From Brasenia schreberi (lineage: Eukaryota > Streptophyta > Magnoliopsida > Nymphaeales > Cabombaceae), in contig JAYKKT010000040.1 in assembly GCA_036023115.1 (NCBI GenBank), positions 3,763,501 through 3,827,500 of the forward strand: 64,000 bases of DNA. The letters are read 5' to 3'. This document shows, in pieces, positions 37,438-49,400 of this stretch (positions are counted from its first letter, which is position 1; the number at the start of each line of letters is the position of its first letter). Below the pieces are notes generated by a model. The model ran no database searches, was not told where the DNA came from, and saw only the letters and a list, made by a program, of their open reading frames with translations. The translations under genes and the position numbers were made by a program.

Positions 37438-39615
37438 GGCGGCGATTTGTTCGTAGCCTATCCTTTGCTTCTCTACAATTTCGGCGGAAGAATTGAGGCT
37501 GAGAAAAAGCTTGGAGGAAAGAGTGACCTTGGCGTACCGCTTCCCTTCCAAGTAGGCAACAGATTCGATCTTCACAGGTTGGAGCCCGCCCTGCCGTTGA
37601 TAATGGGAGGGATTAATGTCCCTCATGATAGAGGATGTGAAGCTCATTCCGACGGTAAGTTCTCTTGCTCTTTAACCCTTTGGAATTCGTCGTTGTTTCA
37701 CCGAGATTCTGTCATGAAATCTGTTTCTAATTTTTGGATACTTATTTCATGTTTCCTATTGTTCATTCTCGAGAAAAGAGGTAGGATTTTGTCTATTATA
37801 CATTTAATGATCAGGTCGTGAATGATAGTTCTTTTCTTCTTACCAGACTAGTCCTTAAATTTTTTTTGCGTGGTCATTCACCAGTTTCTGTATTTGTTGA
37901 GTAAATTGCACGGAAGCGACTGTGGGAGTATTCCAGTAGCCATTTATACCACTAATGCAAATCTTATTTCAATGAACTTCATGCGAATTTTTAATTCAGT
38001 GAATTAGCTAATGACTATTATCATATTTCTGTCAATGTTTTCACCCTTCTATATATTTGAGTTTCGCTATTGATGCAAATCATAAAGGTTTCAGTACAAC
38101 TATCTCAAGTCGAAATACCAATTACAGGGGATGTGCTACTGAACTGTGTCGTTGATGCAATTTTGGGAGCTCTGAGACTTCCAGACATTGGTAAGATCTT
38201 CCCTGATACTGCAGCATCGTCTGTCTTTGTAAAAGAAGCTGTATGTCTCTATATCCACATCCCTGCATCTCCTTTAGGATATCATGACCAAAATTAAATT
38301 TTGTTTTATCGAGTTATGAGTGTGGATTCATATTCTATGGTCTTTTACCTGCTTGTTTTTATCATATAGTTATGTCATGGGTTGGTAAGTTCAATATTTA
38401 GTTTGCTTCATTTAGTGACATGTCTTGGAACGGCTTTAGCTAAGGTATTATAGTTTGAGCTAGTTTAGAATCAGAAAAAACTGGTTTTTCAGAATGCCAT
38501 GCTTTGATCTGTTTAGCTTTATTGTTGTACTTGTTCACGTATATTATGTATGCATGAATTACATTCAGCTACGGTCTTTCCCAAGCAGGATTCACAGTCA
38601 TTTAATAATTCAATTTTCTTTGTATATAATTTGCTCTGAGATATGCTTATGATAGATCACTACTGGTCGGGTAACACTTATTGTGCGTGAATGTAAACGT
38701 TGAAGTACTCATTCCTGTAATCTATAAGCATTTGTTCCTCTTTGATGTAATGCTTTGAGTATTCTTAAAGATTTTCTATGCTGTTTCTTCCTCCAATTTT
38801 CTGAAAATATGGTACGTTGAATATATCGAAGAAAAGAACATGAACAATAAATTAGTATTGGTTTCAAAGGTATCAATGGCATACAACAGGAGAGCCAAGT
38901 CATGCAGTGTTGAAGGACTACCAGAAGCAGCTTCCGACGTGCAGGATCAGAAGTCTCCCTAACCAATACGTTCGTTTAGCTTTGTTAATATGTAACACAT
39001 TGTAGTCTACTTTGTTAACTATATTCATTTCTTTAAAATCATCTGTAACTACAGATTTTGATAGTAACCAGTGCTTTAACTCGCCATGAAGCAAATACGT
39101 ATTGAGAGCCCTACTATTCTGTGAGATTGCAAAGCAGGTGAGGACTTCAAGGCAATAGGAAAACTATCAAGTTTTGATTAAAAATCACGATACCACCAAT
39201 ATGAATTATATGAAGTGGATGGATCCTCTACTTTGACAAGGAGGCAGGTTTTCTGTTGCTCGTCCAGGATTAATGGGCTGTTCTTTTTATCTATCTGTTT
39301 TTCCTTTTTTCCCTTTCTATTGTGATCTGTCATGTATTGCATGATGTTTCAGGTCAGGCTCATGGCTGAGGCAGGTTACGAACTTGGAAACCTGGATGCC
39401 GCCTTGATCCAGCAGAGACCAAAACTGAGCCCACACAAAGAAGCTATCCGGTTCCACTTGTGCGAGCTGCTTGGGGCAGACCCATCTGTCGTCAACCTCA
39501 GGTAAAAACTCCTGACAGTTGACAGCCTTGGCGAGAATGGGAGCATTGCTGCTCACACTGGTTCTCTCCTTATGAGAGTAATCTGCATTAGATTCAGGTT
39601 TCCGCTCTGCGGCTG
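37436..39615 (+). pseudogene. ISPF: IspF (MEcPP synthase) pseudogene, three exons
   Basis: Remnant of 2-C-methyl-D-erythritol 2,4-cyclodiphosphate synthase, a plastid MEP-pathway enzyme. Exon ends are about 37654 (FDLHRLEPALPLIMGG..., PHDRGCEAHSDG), 38128-38240 (DVLLNCVVDAILGALRLPDIG) and 39353 onward (RPKLSPHKEAIR, LLGADPSVVN). The introns fall at AHSDG/DVLL and KEA/VRLM, so it is not a processed copy. Lesions: the likely transit-peptide ATG at 37436 meets TAG at codon 7 and lies in another frame; the metal-binding histidine of LLHCVVDA is asparagine (38142-38144); about six residues after FPDT are missing; TAA at 39503-39505 cuts the protein before the DSLGEN tail. D and H of the DLH motif survive. 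A truncated transcript is possible, but catalysis is unlikely. Confidence 0.85.
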
Positions 39616-40257
39616 AAAACTCAACTCATTCCCACCATTCAGCTCTTGCGCCATCTTGGTGATGACTTAAATGGTTACATGTTTATAGATTCATGTTGCG
39701 AGGCATTGTTTGGTTTGTTTTAGCCATGTAATGGATATTTGGAATACAAATATACGAATAGAGATAAAATGTTCTGTCACTTGTAAGCAGCTATATGAGC
39801 GGATTGGAGTTGATTTGGAGCCTCTGGTGAACAAGAAACCCATGTATGATATTGATGTACGCCTAATCGCATGCATCGTTATAGGTGCGGTCAAGATTTT
39901 TATATGTTGCACTTATGGTGTTATTTTCAAAAGAAACATGTTAAATTGAAACGTCATGTTGCATTCATCTCATGTTTTCCATATTATAAGTTCTCCTTTT
40001 TTCTTATATATATGGAGAGAGACTGAGAAGTAGTTGTAAATGTATATTGTCAATGCATATTATCTTTCGTTCATAATCTTGCAAGCATCTCTATCATTCA
40101 ATTTTTGAGATCAATGACTAAGATTTCAATTAAAAAGTAAAACAATATCTTTGACATTTGTATGTTGTATTAAATGCTTTTTATTTTAGCACTTTACCTA
40201 TTATTTTTAAAGGTCGAATTGTGAAAATGTTTATATTATGTATTTAGAACTACTTAA

Positions 40258-40356
<99 letters not shown>

Positions 40357-40990
40357 ATTATGTCAGCTTTTGACACTGATATTAAGCGGTCTCTATCTTT
40401 CTCTTACTTTTTACCCGTGACTCGAACTAAAATGTAAGAGAGACTTTTCTTTTTGTTTGTCAAGATAGGGATAGGCAGACCCTTACCAGAGTATTGAACT
40501 GTTGAGCTTTCACTTCCATCCCTCTAGCAAAGAGATCCCATCTGTTCTTGGAAGGTATTTTGGTAAAAACAAGGGCATGAGGCGTGTTCATCCAGAGGTC
40601 TGCCTACAGTTCGACAATCTAGAAGAAGAAAATAATAATAAAGTTACACTAATTCTTCTTCTTTGGGTGTTAAGTTCAGTTACACTACAAAGATTGTCAA
40701 GGTATATTAATGAGTATCCGGGCATCCATTGATGTGCGATTGAATTCACGTAAGTTTAGATCTATCGAAATCCTGAAATGTCTTCTACCTTAACCAACCT
40801 TTTTATTTCCGCATTGGCTACCGTCAAGTAGAAGGTGCAACACGAGGACTTCCTAAGAGGTCGCTCGCTCGCCCTAACAATGTTAATTCCTGAGACGGTT
40901 TCAAACTTCAAAGCTTCAGTTGATTCATGCTTGAAGATTATATTCTCACTATTCAATCCAACGAAGTTTAATGTTGGCTAGAACACAAGC
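39616..40990. other. Intergenic
   Basis: AT-rich with no supported gene. It contains the compound (TA)n(TG)n microsatellite at 40263-40352. Confidence 0.45.
40263..40352. repeat. (TA)n(TG)n compound microsatellite
   Basis: About 50 bp of TA (40263-40312) followed directly by about 40 bp of TG (40313-40352). Such runs are prone to length variation. Confidence 0.97.
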
Positions 40991-40993
40991 AAC

Positions 40994-41200
40994 AGTTCAC
41001 CTGGCTAAGGGTCAACTCACAAGTTCAAAGGTCGAGAGTTCAATACCCTGGGCGTGTCTGGCTTCGGCCTCCCCATTGAACCAAAGAAAAAAGAAAAAGA
41101 TAGTGTTGCCTGTCTGCTACCCAACACAGCCCTTTCATTATCCAGTGATGAGGCTGGCTAGTAAGGGTATACTCGCACGATAGGCAGGGTTCTCCATGAC
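40994..41200 (+). mobile_element. tRNA-derived SINE-like element
   Basis: GTTCACCTGGCTAAGGG and GGTCGAGAGTTCAATACCC resemble the A and B boxes of an RNA polymerase III promoter. The same arrangement recurs at 47222-47299 (minus) and in part at 48868-48960. An A-rich stretch (41086-41100) lies inside it. The ends are not defined. Confidence 0.45.
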
Positions 41201-41270
41201 TCGGTGTATTAAAATTTAAAAATGGCAAAAAGCTCGAGAGGTACTATGGCCTTGCCGACATTGCTGTGTG

Positions 41271-41503
41271 CCTTTTCATTTGAAAAAAATTAATTGGTGC
41301 GTCGTATTCACATAATTGCGTTGATTGTTGGAAAAAACCATGTGAATAATCACTGAGAACATTTCGTATCATAGTGAGCCTGATAAGTTTTCTTTTCCTT
41401 TGAAAAAAATTAGTTGGTGCATCGTATTCACAAAATTACATTGTTTGTTGGAAGAATCCATGTGAATAATCAGGTCATATCATAGTGAGTCTAATAAGTT
41501 TTA
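41271..41503. repeat. Tandem duplication of about 120 bp
   Basis: TTTGAAAAAAATTAATTGGTG...CATGTGAATAATCA...AGTGAGCCTGATAAGTTTT (41271-41390) is repeated with substitutions at 41391-41503. Confidence 0.8.
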
Positions 41504-41917
41504 AAAATAGCACTGTCCCATGCGTCTACGTTTAAATTTGAGTTTCACACTAGTCGTTGGCTATCCAACGTAATCTCTTTCTTAACAATTTTGTGCTTGG
41601 GACTGGCAACAATGGAGTTAATTTTGATCGATATTGTTAATTTCCACCCTTGGTCATCTATAGGAAGTATGCAGCACAGAGTAATAGCTGAACCTGGTTT
41701 AGGGACCAACTCATAAGTTGATGCTCATGCGTTGGATATCCTGGCGTGCATCTCTTGTACTCGGGAAAAGAAAAAAAGAGAGAACGTATGCACATGTATA
41801 CACTCTTATTACAGTATTACAAACAGTATCACATGTAAAAAAATAAACTAATATGGATTTTTGGTTATATCTGAAACTTTTTTATTTCCACAAAGAAGAA
41901 GCATGCACATGTCCTCT

Positions 41918-43235
41918 TCATTCCCAGTTGCTGTCGTCGCAGTTTGGACATCCCTCCTGTGCAATGTCATGAATCTGAATACCGGAATTGTATATTGATC
42001 CAGGCCTCCAATCTGCCGGAAGGACATTCCGGTCTGCCCAGATCCATTTTCCATCATAGCCAGCAGTCACGACAAACCGGAATTGCAAAGGCCCCGGAGA
42101 AACACGGCTTGCTTCCCATACTGCTCCACTACTCCTTGTCATGAAACTCCAATTAGGACATCCCAACTGCAACAAGAAAAGAAAAGGACAATATGATAAA
42201 CAAAATAATTATGGTTGAACTTCTACTTCTCAATCCAAAAGCGAAAATTCCAGCACACAAACCCAAACACACACACATACAGAGAGAGAGAGAGGTGCCT
42301 GAGCAATATCAACGGTGACGATGTCAGTTTGACCACCTTGAAATAAGAACTTGACAGATAGATGATGTGGGTATTGACTGCTCTCTTCTACTCTTACACT
42401 TAGATTCCGATTTGCATAATCACACGGTATCATATGCACAAGTACATGGTGCTCACTGTTAAACCTCTGTATTTAGTATATCTACACCGATGATTACAAG
42501 CATCAAGGGAAAATCCAACTCAATATGCATCTACAATTGAGAAAATATTGTCTACAGGATTTAACTGAATCATAAAAATGGGAAATCAGAAAAAATTCAA
42601 TGTTCATGTACCTCTTGTACTCGGCTCTGGCAACTCCTAGCTTCTTTAGAGCGATTCTTCTTCCTGGTAAACTCATCGCCATGAATGCATCATTGCTTAA
42701 AACCCAATCAGTCTTATTGTTAGAACTATGGTCTGTTAACACCACCTTCGCCCCTTGCGTGCTGCATAACCTCGGGTTCTTGCACCTTATTTGCCCGTTT
42801 CACAAGATACCAAGTTAGCTGCAAAACCTTTTGAATTAGCGAGTTTCATTTGCTTTATAAGAAAGAGAAGGTAAACTCTCTGATTTCTCGCTTCTGTCTT
42901 TCATGTTTCAGCTGGTTCTGGCAGGGATAATTCAAAATTCTTTGTGTTTACAAACCTTGGATCATAGCCACCATGGACAATACAACTTTCTTGAGGAATC
43001 ATATACAGCCTTCTTAAAAGACAATATAACGATTTAAGGCAGGATCCAATCCTTCATTATGGGACAGCATATTTTTGCTTCAACCAAAAGACAAGGGTAA
43101 TGAATACCTGGAAGCATCCGCCACAGCCAATTTCTTGCATGAACAACTTGGAAGTAGCTGCTCCCACATACCCTCCGTTGAAACCAAAAGCTAGGGATCC
43201 ATACTCACAAGCCGCAACTGATAATCGAGAAACGT
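41918..43235 (-). pseudogene. EXLA: Expansin-like A gene, probably disrupted
   Basis: Cell-wall protein with an N-terminal double-psi barrel and a C-terminal CBM63-type domain. Minus-strand blocks in order are about 43235-43108 (CEYGSLAFGFNGGYVGAA, GCGGCFQ), 42790-42612 (IRCKNPRLCS, WVLSNDAFMAM, GVARAEYKR), 42455-42299 (MIPCDYANRNLSVRVEESS, QGGQTDIVTVDIAQ) and 42166-41918 (PNWSFMTRSSGAVWE, QFRFVVTAGYDGKW, ADWRPG, ending CDDSNWE and TGA). Intron positions fit the family. Damage: the acceptor expected before IRCKN reads CAA instead of CAG, and no nearby AG restores the frame. The donor after DIAQ is GC, not GT. The PCDY exon joins in frame only through a shifted acceptor. No convincing signal peptide continues the first block. 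A working gene with atypical splicing is not excluded. Confidence 0.75.
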
Positions 43236-44823
43236 GAACCAAACCAGAAAAGCTTCAGAGACGAAGATGAGCAACCAGAGGAAATTATCAATCGAAGAAA
43301 CCGATAAAACCATGAAGATGAACATAAAAACCTGAGAGACCAGAAGGGGAGGAATAATAAACAGTAAGTGAAGTATGAAGGCAACGAACACAAGCCATCG
43401 ATGAAGAACACAGGAATAGGAATATCCAAACTAGAACTAGGAATCCCATGATTGTGATTCTCACAGATGAAGGATCCTAATGAACCAGGGACTCAGAGTT
43501 TCCTCCTTTCTCTTCTTAAAGGAATTTGACCGACAGTGGCAGTGGGCTACAGATAGTCAAAATGTCTGGTGGGGATTTTCCTTTTCGAAATACCAGGATT
43601 TTTCATCAAAATTCTTGAAGAAGAAGCTCGGAAAGAAAATTGAAGGAAAGAGTCGAACATTGAGAAGATGGGACACGAAGATTGGCGGGTGATTATTATT
43701 ATGGATATGGTTGTCCCTATAGACAAGTCAGCGCCTAATTGGGATTTGGAAAACATTGAGTGCTCTCCTGACGTGTATGTTTATGAGCATATAGGAAATT
43801 CCATCTGTGCTGCATCCCAATCCACAAAGGGCCGTTCTTCTTTATCGGGGTGATCCTATTATCTTCCGGTTATGTGATCTAGCCCAGCTTAGACAAATCT
43901 GAGCCGTCCCTCTCAGGAACCGGTTGCCGTGTTATGCTCTGGTGGTTACCAGCCTTTATGATCTAATAGAAGCCATTGATGGAGATCCAGACTATAACTG
44001 GCTGGATGAGCTTTTTGACCAACTTTTTGTTTTGGGGGAGATGAGAATCGAACTCATTACGTAAGTACTGTGACTGGAGACGCCTGCCATGTGAGCTAAC
44101 CCTCTGATTGCACCAATTTTGATCTTCTTGATACAATGATAAGTAGCAATTGAGGGTAAGCTTAAAGCGTTTCAGGGCCCCAGCCAAGCTGAAGCCCACG
44201 AAGGTTTAAATGCTAAATGAGTCGAACATGATTCCGGCGGATAAAAACGATGTAGAAAAAGTTGGATTTCAATTGGACCTGAGCAGTACTGAGATGGAGA
44301 TCTTATGTTAAACAGGGGTACAGTCTTTTCGGTCAAGAGGAATACGAAGTCCCATTCTTGAGGTGGACTTGAAGGTGGCTTATTCACTCGCAATTGACCG
44401 TGGGTCATGTGCCTCCCATTGCCACCATGTTGGTAGATGCCATCAGATTCGGGATTGGCAAGTGAGGTCCGATTCTAGAGAAGGGGACATGCTTAAGAAT
44501 TGGTTAGAGCCTTTGCTTTTCTTTTTCATCAAAAATACGAACTTTATTTATAGAAAAGAAGAAACGCTGAATGCTTCTTAGAGCATCATGCAGTGAAAGT
44601 AAGGGATCTCTCAGCAAACGTAACTGGGTGGTGTTCATCTCCGTGGGCACCCAAGACACTTGGTAAGAATTCAAAATTCCGTCAACTGGAATAGTGTTTC
44701 CTCCCTCTTAGTGAGTCTGTCACCGCCTATACACAAAATCCACTCTCAGGATTTTGTATAGTCAACTTCAGGTTTGAGTCGAAGCCATCGATATCACACA
44801 TCTTCCCTGTTTTCATATTTGGA
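43236..44823. other. Intergenic
   Basis: No recognised gene. The open frames at 43480-43692 and 43963-44199 show no family features. It contains a SINE-like element (44026-44102, minus). Confidence 0.45.
44026..44102 (-). mobile_element. tRNA-derived SINE-like element
   Basis: The minus strand reads GGTTAGCTCACATGGCAGG (A-box-like), then TGAGTTCGATTCTCATC (B-box-like), and then an A-rich string. The box spacing is close to that of a tRNA head. It is related to the element at 61470-61570. Confidence 0.5.
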
Positions 44824-45570
<747 letters not shown>

Positions 45571-45868
45571 TGTATAATTTGTTTAACGAATGATTATGAT
45601 TTGTTGTTTGAATTTACTAGTACTTTAGTGTCATCTTTCTTTCTCTCTCTCTAAATTCAAATTTCAAGATTATTAAACAAGTTTTTACCCGATTACGGAA
45701 ACTCCCCATTTCTGACTTAAATTCAGATTTCAAAAACAAAAGAAAGACGTCTCCAAATGCATATCACGACGGTGCAGTCAATCGTTGACGGGAAAGGGAA
45801 AAAAAATCGTATGTCGCGAGAAGAAACGAATCGGCTTTGGATCGCAGATGAAATTTCTCAGTCGAAGT
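45571..45868. other. Intergenic spacer
   Basis: AT-rich, with no gene. The (AT)n run at 45539-45567 adjoins it. Sequence from 45750 rises in GC toward the inverted arm, but no match to PRIMPOL intron 1 continues past 45869. Confidence 0.4.
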
Positions 45869-45966
45869 CACGCACAGCAAGACAACAACAGATCATCCAA
45901 GTACACGAACAAAATGCGCTTCAAAAGCGACGGAAGACAAGGAATTCGTTCAGACCGATACATTAC

Positions 45967-46024
45967 CCGATACAGGAGTCCTCCTAATCAATGTAGGTTG
46001 GTATTCATCATCTCCTCCGTGCAT
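45967..46024 (-). pseudogene. PRIMPOL exon 1 stub
   Basis: 58 nt, the same length and phase as PRIMPOL exon 1. It encodes [20 protein letters not shown], with one substitution (V to I) from the full gene, and keeps a GTAATG donor. No further PRIMPOL exon follows on the minus strand within 45 kb, and unrelated genes lie downstream, so the rest is missing. It could still be transcribed from the shared promoter. Confidence 0.8.
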
Positions 46025-46440
46025 GGTCGCCGCATCCAGAGAAAGGGGTGCGGGGTGTGGGTACTACAGTTGATTGGGGAGGGCAACGCGCGTTGGGCTG
46101 TTTAGAACCTCTTATATAATCGATGAACAGCACCGTCCGATAGGATCTGATCGGACGATCCGGATCGAGTGCGACGCGAAATTGAAACTAATTTCATTTC
46201 AAATCGAACTTAACACGGTGACGCGTGAAATTAACTTCAAATTGTTGCAGTTGCATGTTTTAAGGGGCCGATAATAACGGTTCCTATCTTTATATGGCCT
46301 GTCCCGATCCAACTATTCTGAATTTAGCGTAGGAAATCAAATGAGAAAAATTGGACACCACCGTTTCTCTTGAGTTTTGGATCCAAACTACCTCAAAGCA
46401 TTTCTTCTTTCCTTCCTCTGTCATCTTCTTCTTCTTCATC
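46025..46440. promoter_or_regulatory. Bidirectional promoter between CHX and PRIMPOL stub (right copy)
   Basis: 416 bp between divergent start codons. Toward the stub there is ATTATATAAG on the minus strand (46120-46111), about 90 bp upstream of its ATG. Toward CHX there is TTTATATGG (about 46290-46298). Both are degenerate in the left copy. Blocks kept in both copies include TCACCGTGTTAAGTT and GGATCGTCCGATCAGATCC. Confidence 0.6.
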
Positions 46441-49400
46441 ATGGACTTTCCGAATCTCAATCCTCCCCCAACAGATGATTCGGGTTGCGAGGACACCTTG
46501 GTTGTTGCCGTGGGTCAGGCCGTGACAATTATCATCACGTTTCAGGTCGTGCATCTCTTGGTGAGACGACTCGGCCAACCCCGGGTTGTCTCTGAGATTT
46601 TGGTAAGCAAAGATTCTCCATACTCTTAAGTTTTCAATCCATAACTTCAAATATTGGCACTCAAAAGTTATTAGATTGGTGACTCTTATGGCTAGAAAAG
46701 CAAGAACATGGTTATATCATCCCCTTTTGATTTTCAGCTAGAAAATCATCGACGATGCAAGAAGCCACACCATGGTATCCTGATTTAGATTGCTAAAACA
46801 TGTTTTCGATCGATGGATCAAATAATTTTGTTGGCTTTCTCATCAAAATGCATTTGTTTTGACAAGAACTGAGACTTACAAGAAAGAGTGAAATGGTCTC
46901 TTTTAGTTTATACATTTAATCATGAGAAAATAATTTCCCCTAACTGGCACTTACTAACAAGGGATTATCGTTGAATCGATGTAATTTGGATGAAAACACA
47001 ACCACCATGCATTAAATCAAGCTATAGACATGTTTGAACCAGAGGGATGGGATGAGAAAAAGGGTCCTAAACGAGATATTCATGACCATGTGTTCTCTTG
47101 TATCAGAGAATAGATTCTCTGTATAGTGCAATTGTTTAGTGCCACTTATAACTAAATAATCAAACTAAGGACCCGAACCTTTTGGGTCCGTTGTTTTATC
47201 TTTTTTGGTTGCAACGGGAAAGCCAAAGCCTGATGGGCACACTCGGGTACCGAACTCATGACCTTCGACTTGTAAGACAACCCCTTGCCAGGTGAGCTTT
47301 GTGTCTTTGTGCAACCTCTTGGCTTCGTTTTAGCTTTTGCCCGTTTGCCTTCTGAGGCATTGGCCTTTGTGCAACCGATTTCGTGCCTTTTAGTTGTGCC
47401 CTTTTGCCTTCCATGAAAGACCAAGAATAAACTTTTACATGAAGAGGAACTTTTTCCAGGTGGAGAGCTGCAAATATTTTACTTGAACACCCATAGTGTC
47501 TCAACGCAAGTTGAAGCCTACGGCGTTACTTCTAATGTAACTTGCATTAAGTTTGGGTGACTTCAAACTTTAGGGCCTAAATCATATTAATTGAAAATCA
47601 TTAGCGTAAGTATTAGAACTGTGACCTAAGATTTTGGGACCAAAAGATTATAAGTGTGTTAAAAAATTTAGGGCCTACAGATACTATAATAAGTTTATAA
47701 TTGTTTATTTCAACTTAGTGGCCTTACCCATGAGCCACCCCTTGTTGACAGAGGTGTGATGGTGTGTGCAGTCGGGTGTGGTGGTAGGTTCGGTGGCAAG
47801 CAAGATCTGGCCTCTAGACGGCCTGTTCCAAGGTGAAGGGCAGATGACGGCGCTGCAGGGTGTGTCCATGATTGCCCGCATCTTCTACATGTTCCTCCTG
47901 GGCCTGGAGCTGGATCCCCGCTACCTATGGCAGAACAAGTGCAAGTCGTCGCTCATCACCTTCGGTACCCTCTTCTTCTCGGCCATCTTCGGCACTGCAT
48001 TCTCCTATCTTGGCCAGAGGACCATCCATGGCGAAATGCCACTTTCCCTCTTCACGCTCCTCTTCATCATAATTATCGCCGGCACGAGCGCGCCGACGGT
48101 CGCCCGCACTGCGGCCGAGCTCAAGCTCGCGACGTTTGACATCGGCCGGCTTGCCATCACCTCATCCATCCTCAGTGACATCGTCGTGCTCTTATTAATG
48201 TCCTTCAAACTCACATCCGGGCAGATAGACGTAGCGGCCAGCACCGGGTTCCTAGGCACGATTATAATGAGCGTGTACTTGGCCGTCTACATTGTGCGTC
48301 CAACGCTGAGAAAGTTGGACCGGATCAACCGGCGCGGCGAGGTCACCAATTTGCAGTTCGGCGGCATCGTGACCATTCTGATACTCTTGGCCTTTGTAGA
48401 ACAGGTTAGTTCGTTCAACGATACGTTCATGGCGTTCATGCTCGGGTTGGTGTTTCCGAAGACGGGGAAGATGGCGAGGTCGGTGATGGGGAGACTGCAT
48501 GGGTTGGTGCATGAGATACTGTTGCCATTGCTGTTTGCTTATGGGTCTCTTGCAGCAGACATCACGCAGATGGAGGGAGCCAAGGACGTCGAGATGCTCT
48601 TCCTTATTGTGGCACTTTCGCTGGCTAGTAAAGTCATCGGATCACTAGCAGCGTGCTGGTTGCTGGGCATACCCTTGATGCAGAGTCTGGTCATGGGCTT
48701 CTTGCTCAACGTCAAGGGTCAAGTTGATCTCATCATCCTCTACCAAACCCTCCAGCAAGGGGTAAGATATGTGAACGTCTTATATTCAAAGAGAAAAATA
48801 CACAAGTTCGCAATTTTACGTAGCTTTGGTTTGGATGATGATAACTTGCCTAACCCCTCCTCCACCGGCCCGGCGACTCACAAGTTGAAAGTCGTGAGTT
48901 GTATGCCCGGACATGGATGTGGCTTCGGGCATCCGAAGCAATGGGCAGGTAGGGGACCCGTAACATGAATCTTATCTATTCATCTCTCCCTAACATGAAT
49001 CTTATTTATATATCTTCAAAATTAGTAGTTGATATTTTCAAGAGAAATAAAAAAAATCAAATGTTTAAGTATATTTAATGAACATGCAAAACGTACTAAA
49101 ATATTTTTTTACTTTTAAATTTAAATTTGAAACCTTGAAATATGTTTAAGCATGAATTAAGTGATATATATATACATAAAGTGATAAATGGTCAAATTTG
49201 TTTGAGCATCAAGTGTATGCATTTAGTATTACATAAAGTGATAAATGCTCAAATTTACTCAAATATCTTTACTTTTTGGTCTTTGAGATTGCCAGTTGAC
49301 GTCAAAAAATATAACCATTTAACAAGTATATTATATGTGTAGTGCATGATACATACTAGAATATTAAAACAGATCTTTACCATTCAACTTACAAGAGGAA

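Larger units (their letters stand above)
45869..46942. repeat. Right arm of inverted duplication
   Basis: Reverse-complement counterpart of 1-1079. It carries the PRIMPOL exon-1 stub, the shared promoter and CHX exon 1 with about 340 bp of CHX intron 1. It breaks at GCTGTGCGTG on the PRIMPOL side. On the CHX side, similarity runs to AATTTCCCCTA at 46942, which corresponds to the window's first bases. Confidence 0.85.

Noticed and set aside
41271..41503. Two-copy tandem repeat considered as a CRISPR-like array
   Set aside because: There are only two long diverged copies without regular short spacers, and the genome is a plant nucleus.
43480..43692. A 70-codon plus-strand frame near the expansin-like gene
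   Set aside because: No domain, and basic low-complexity composition. Nothing supports expression.
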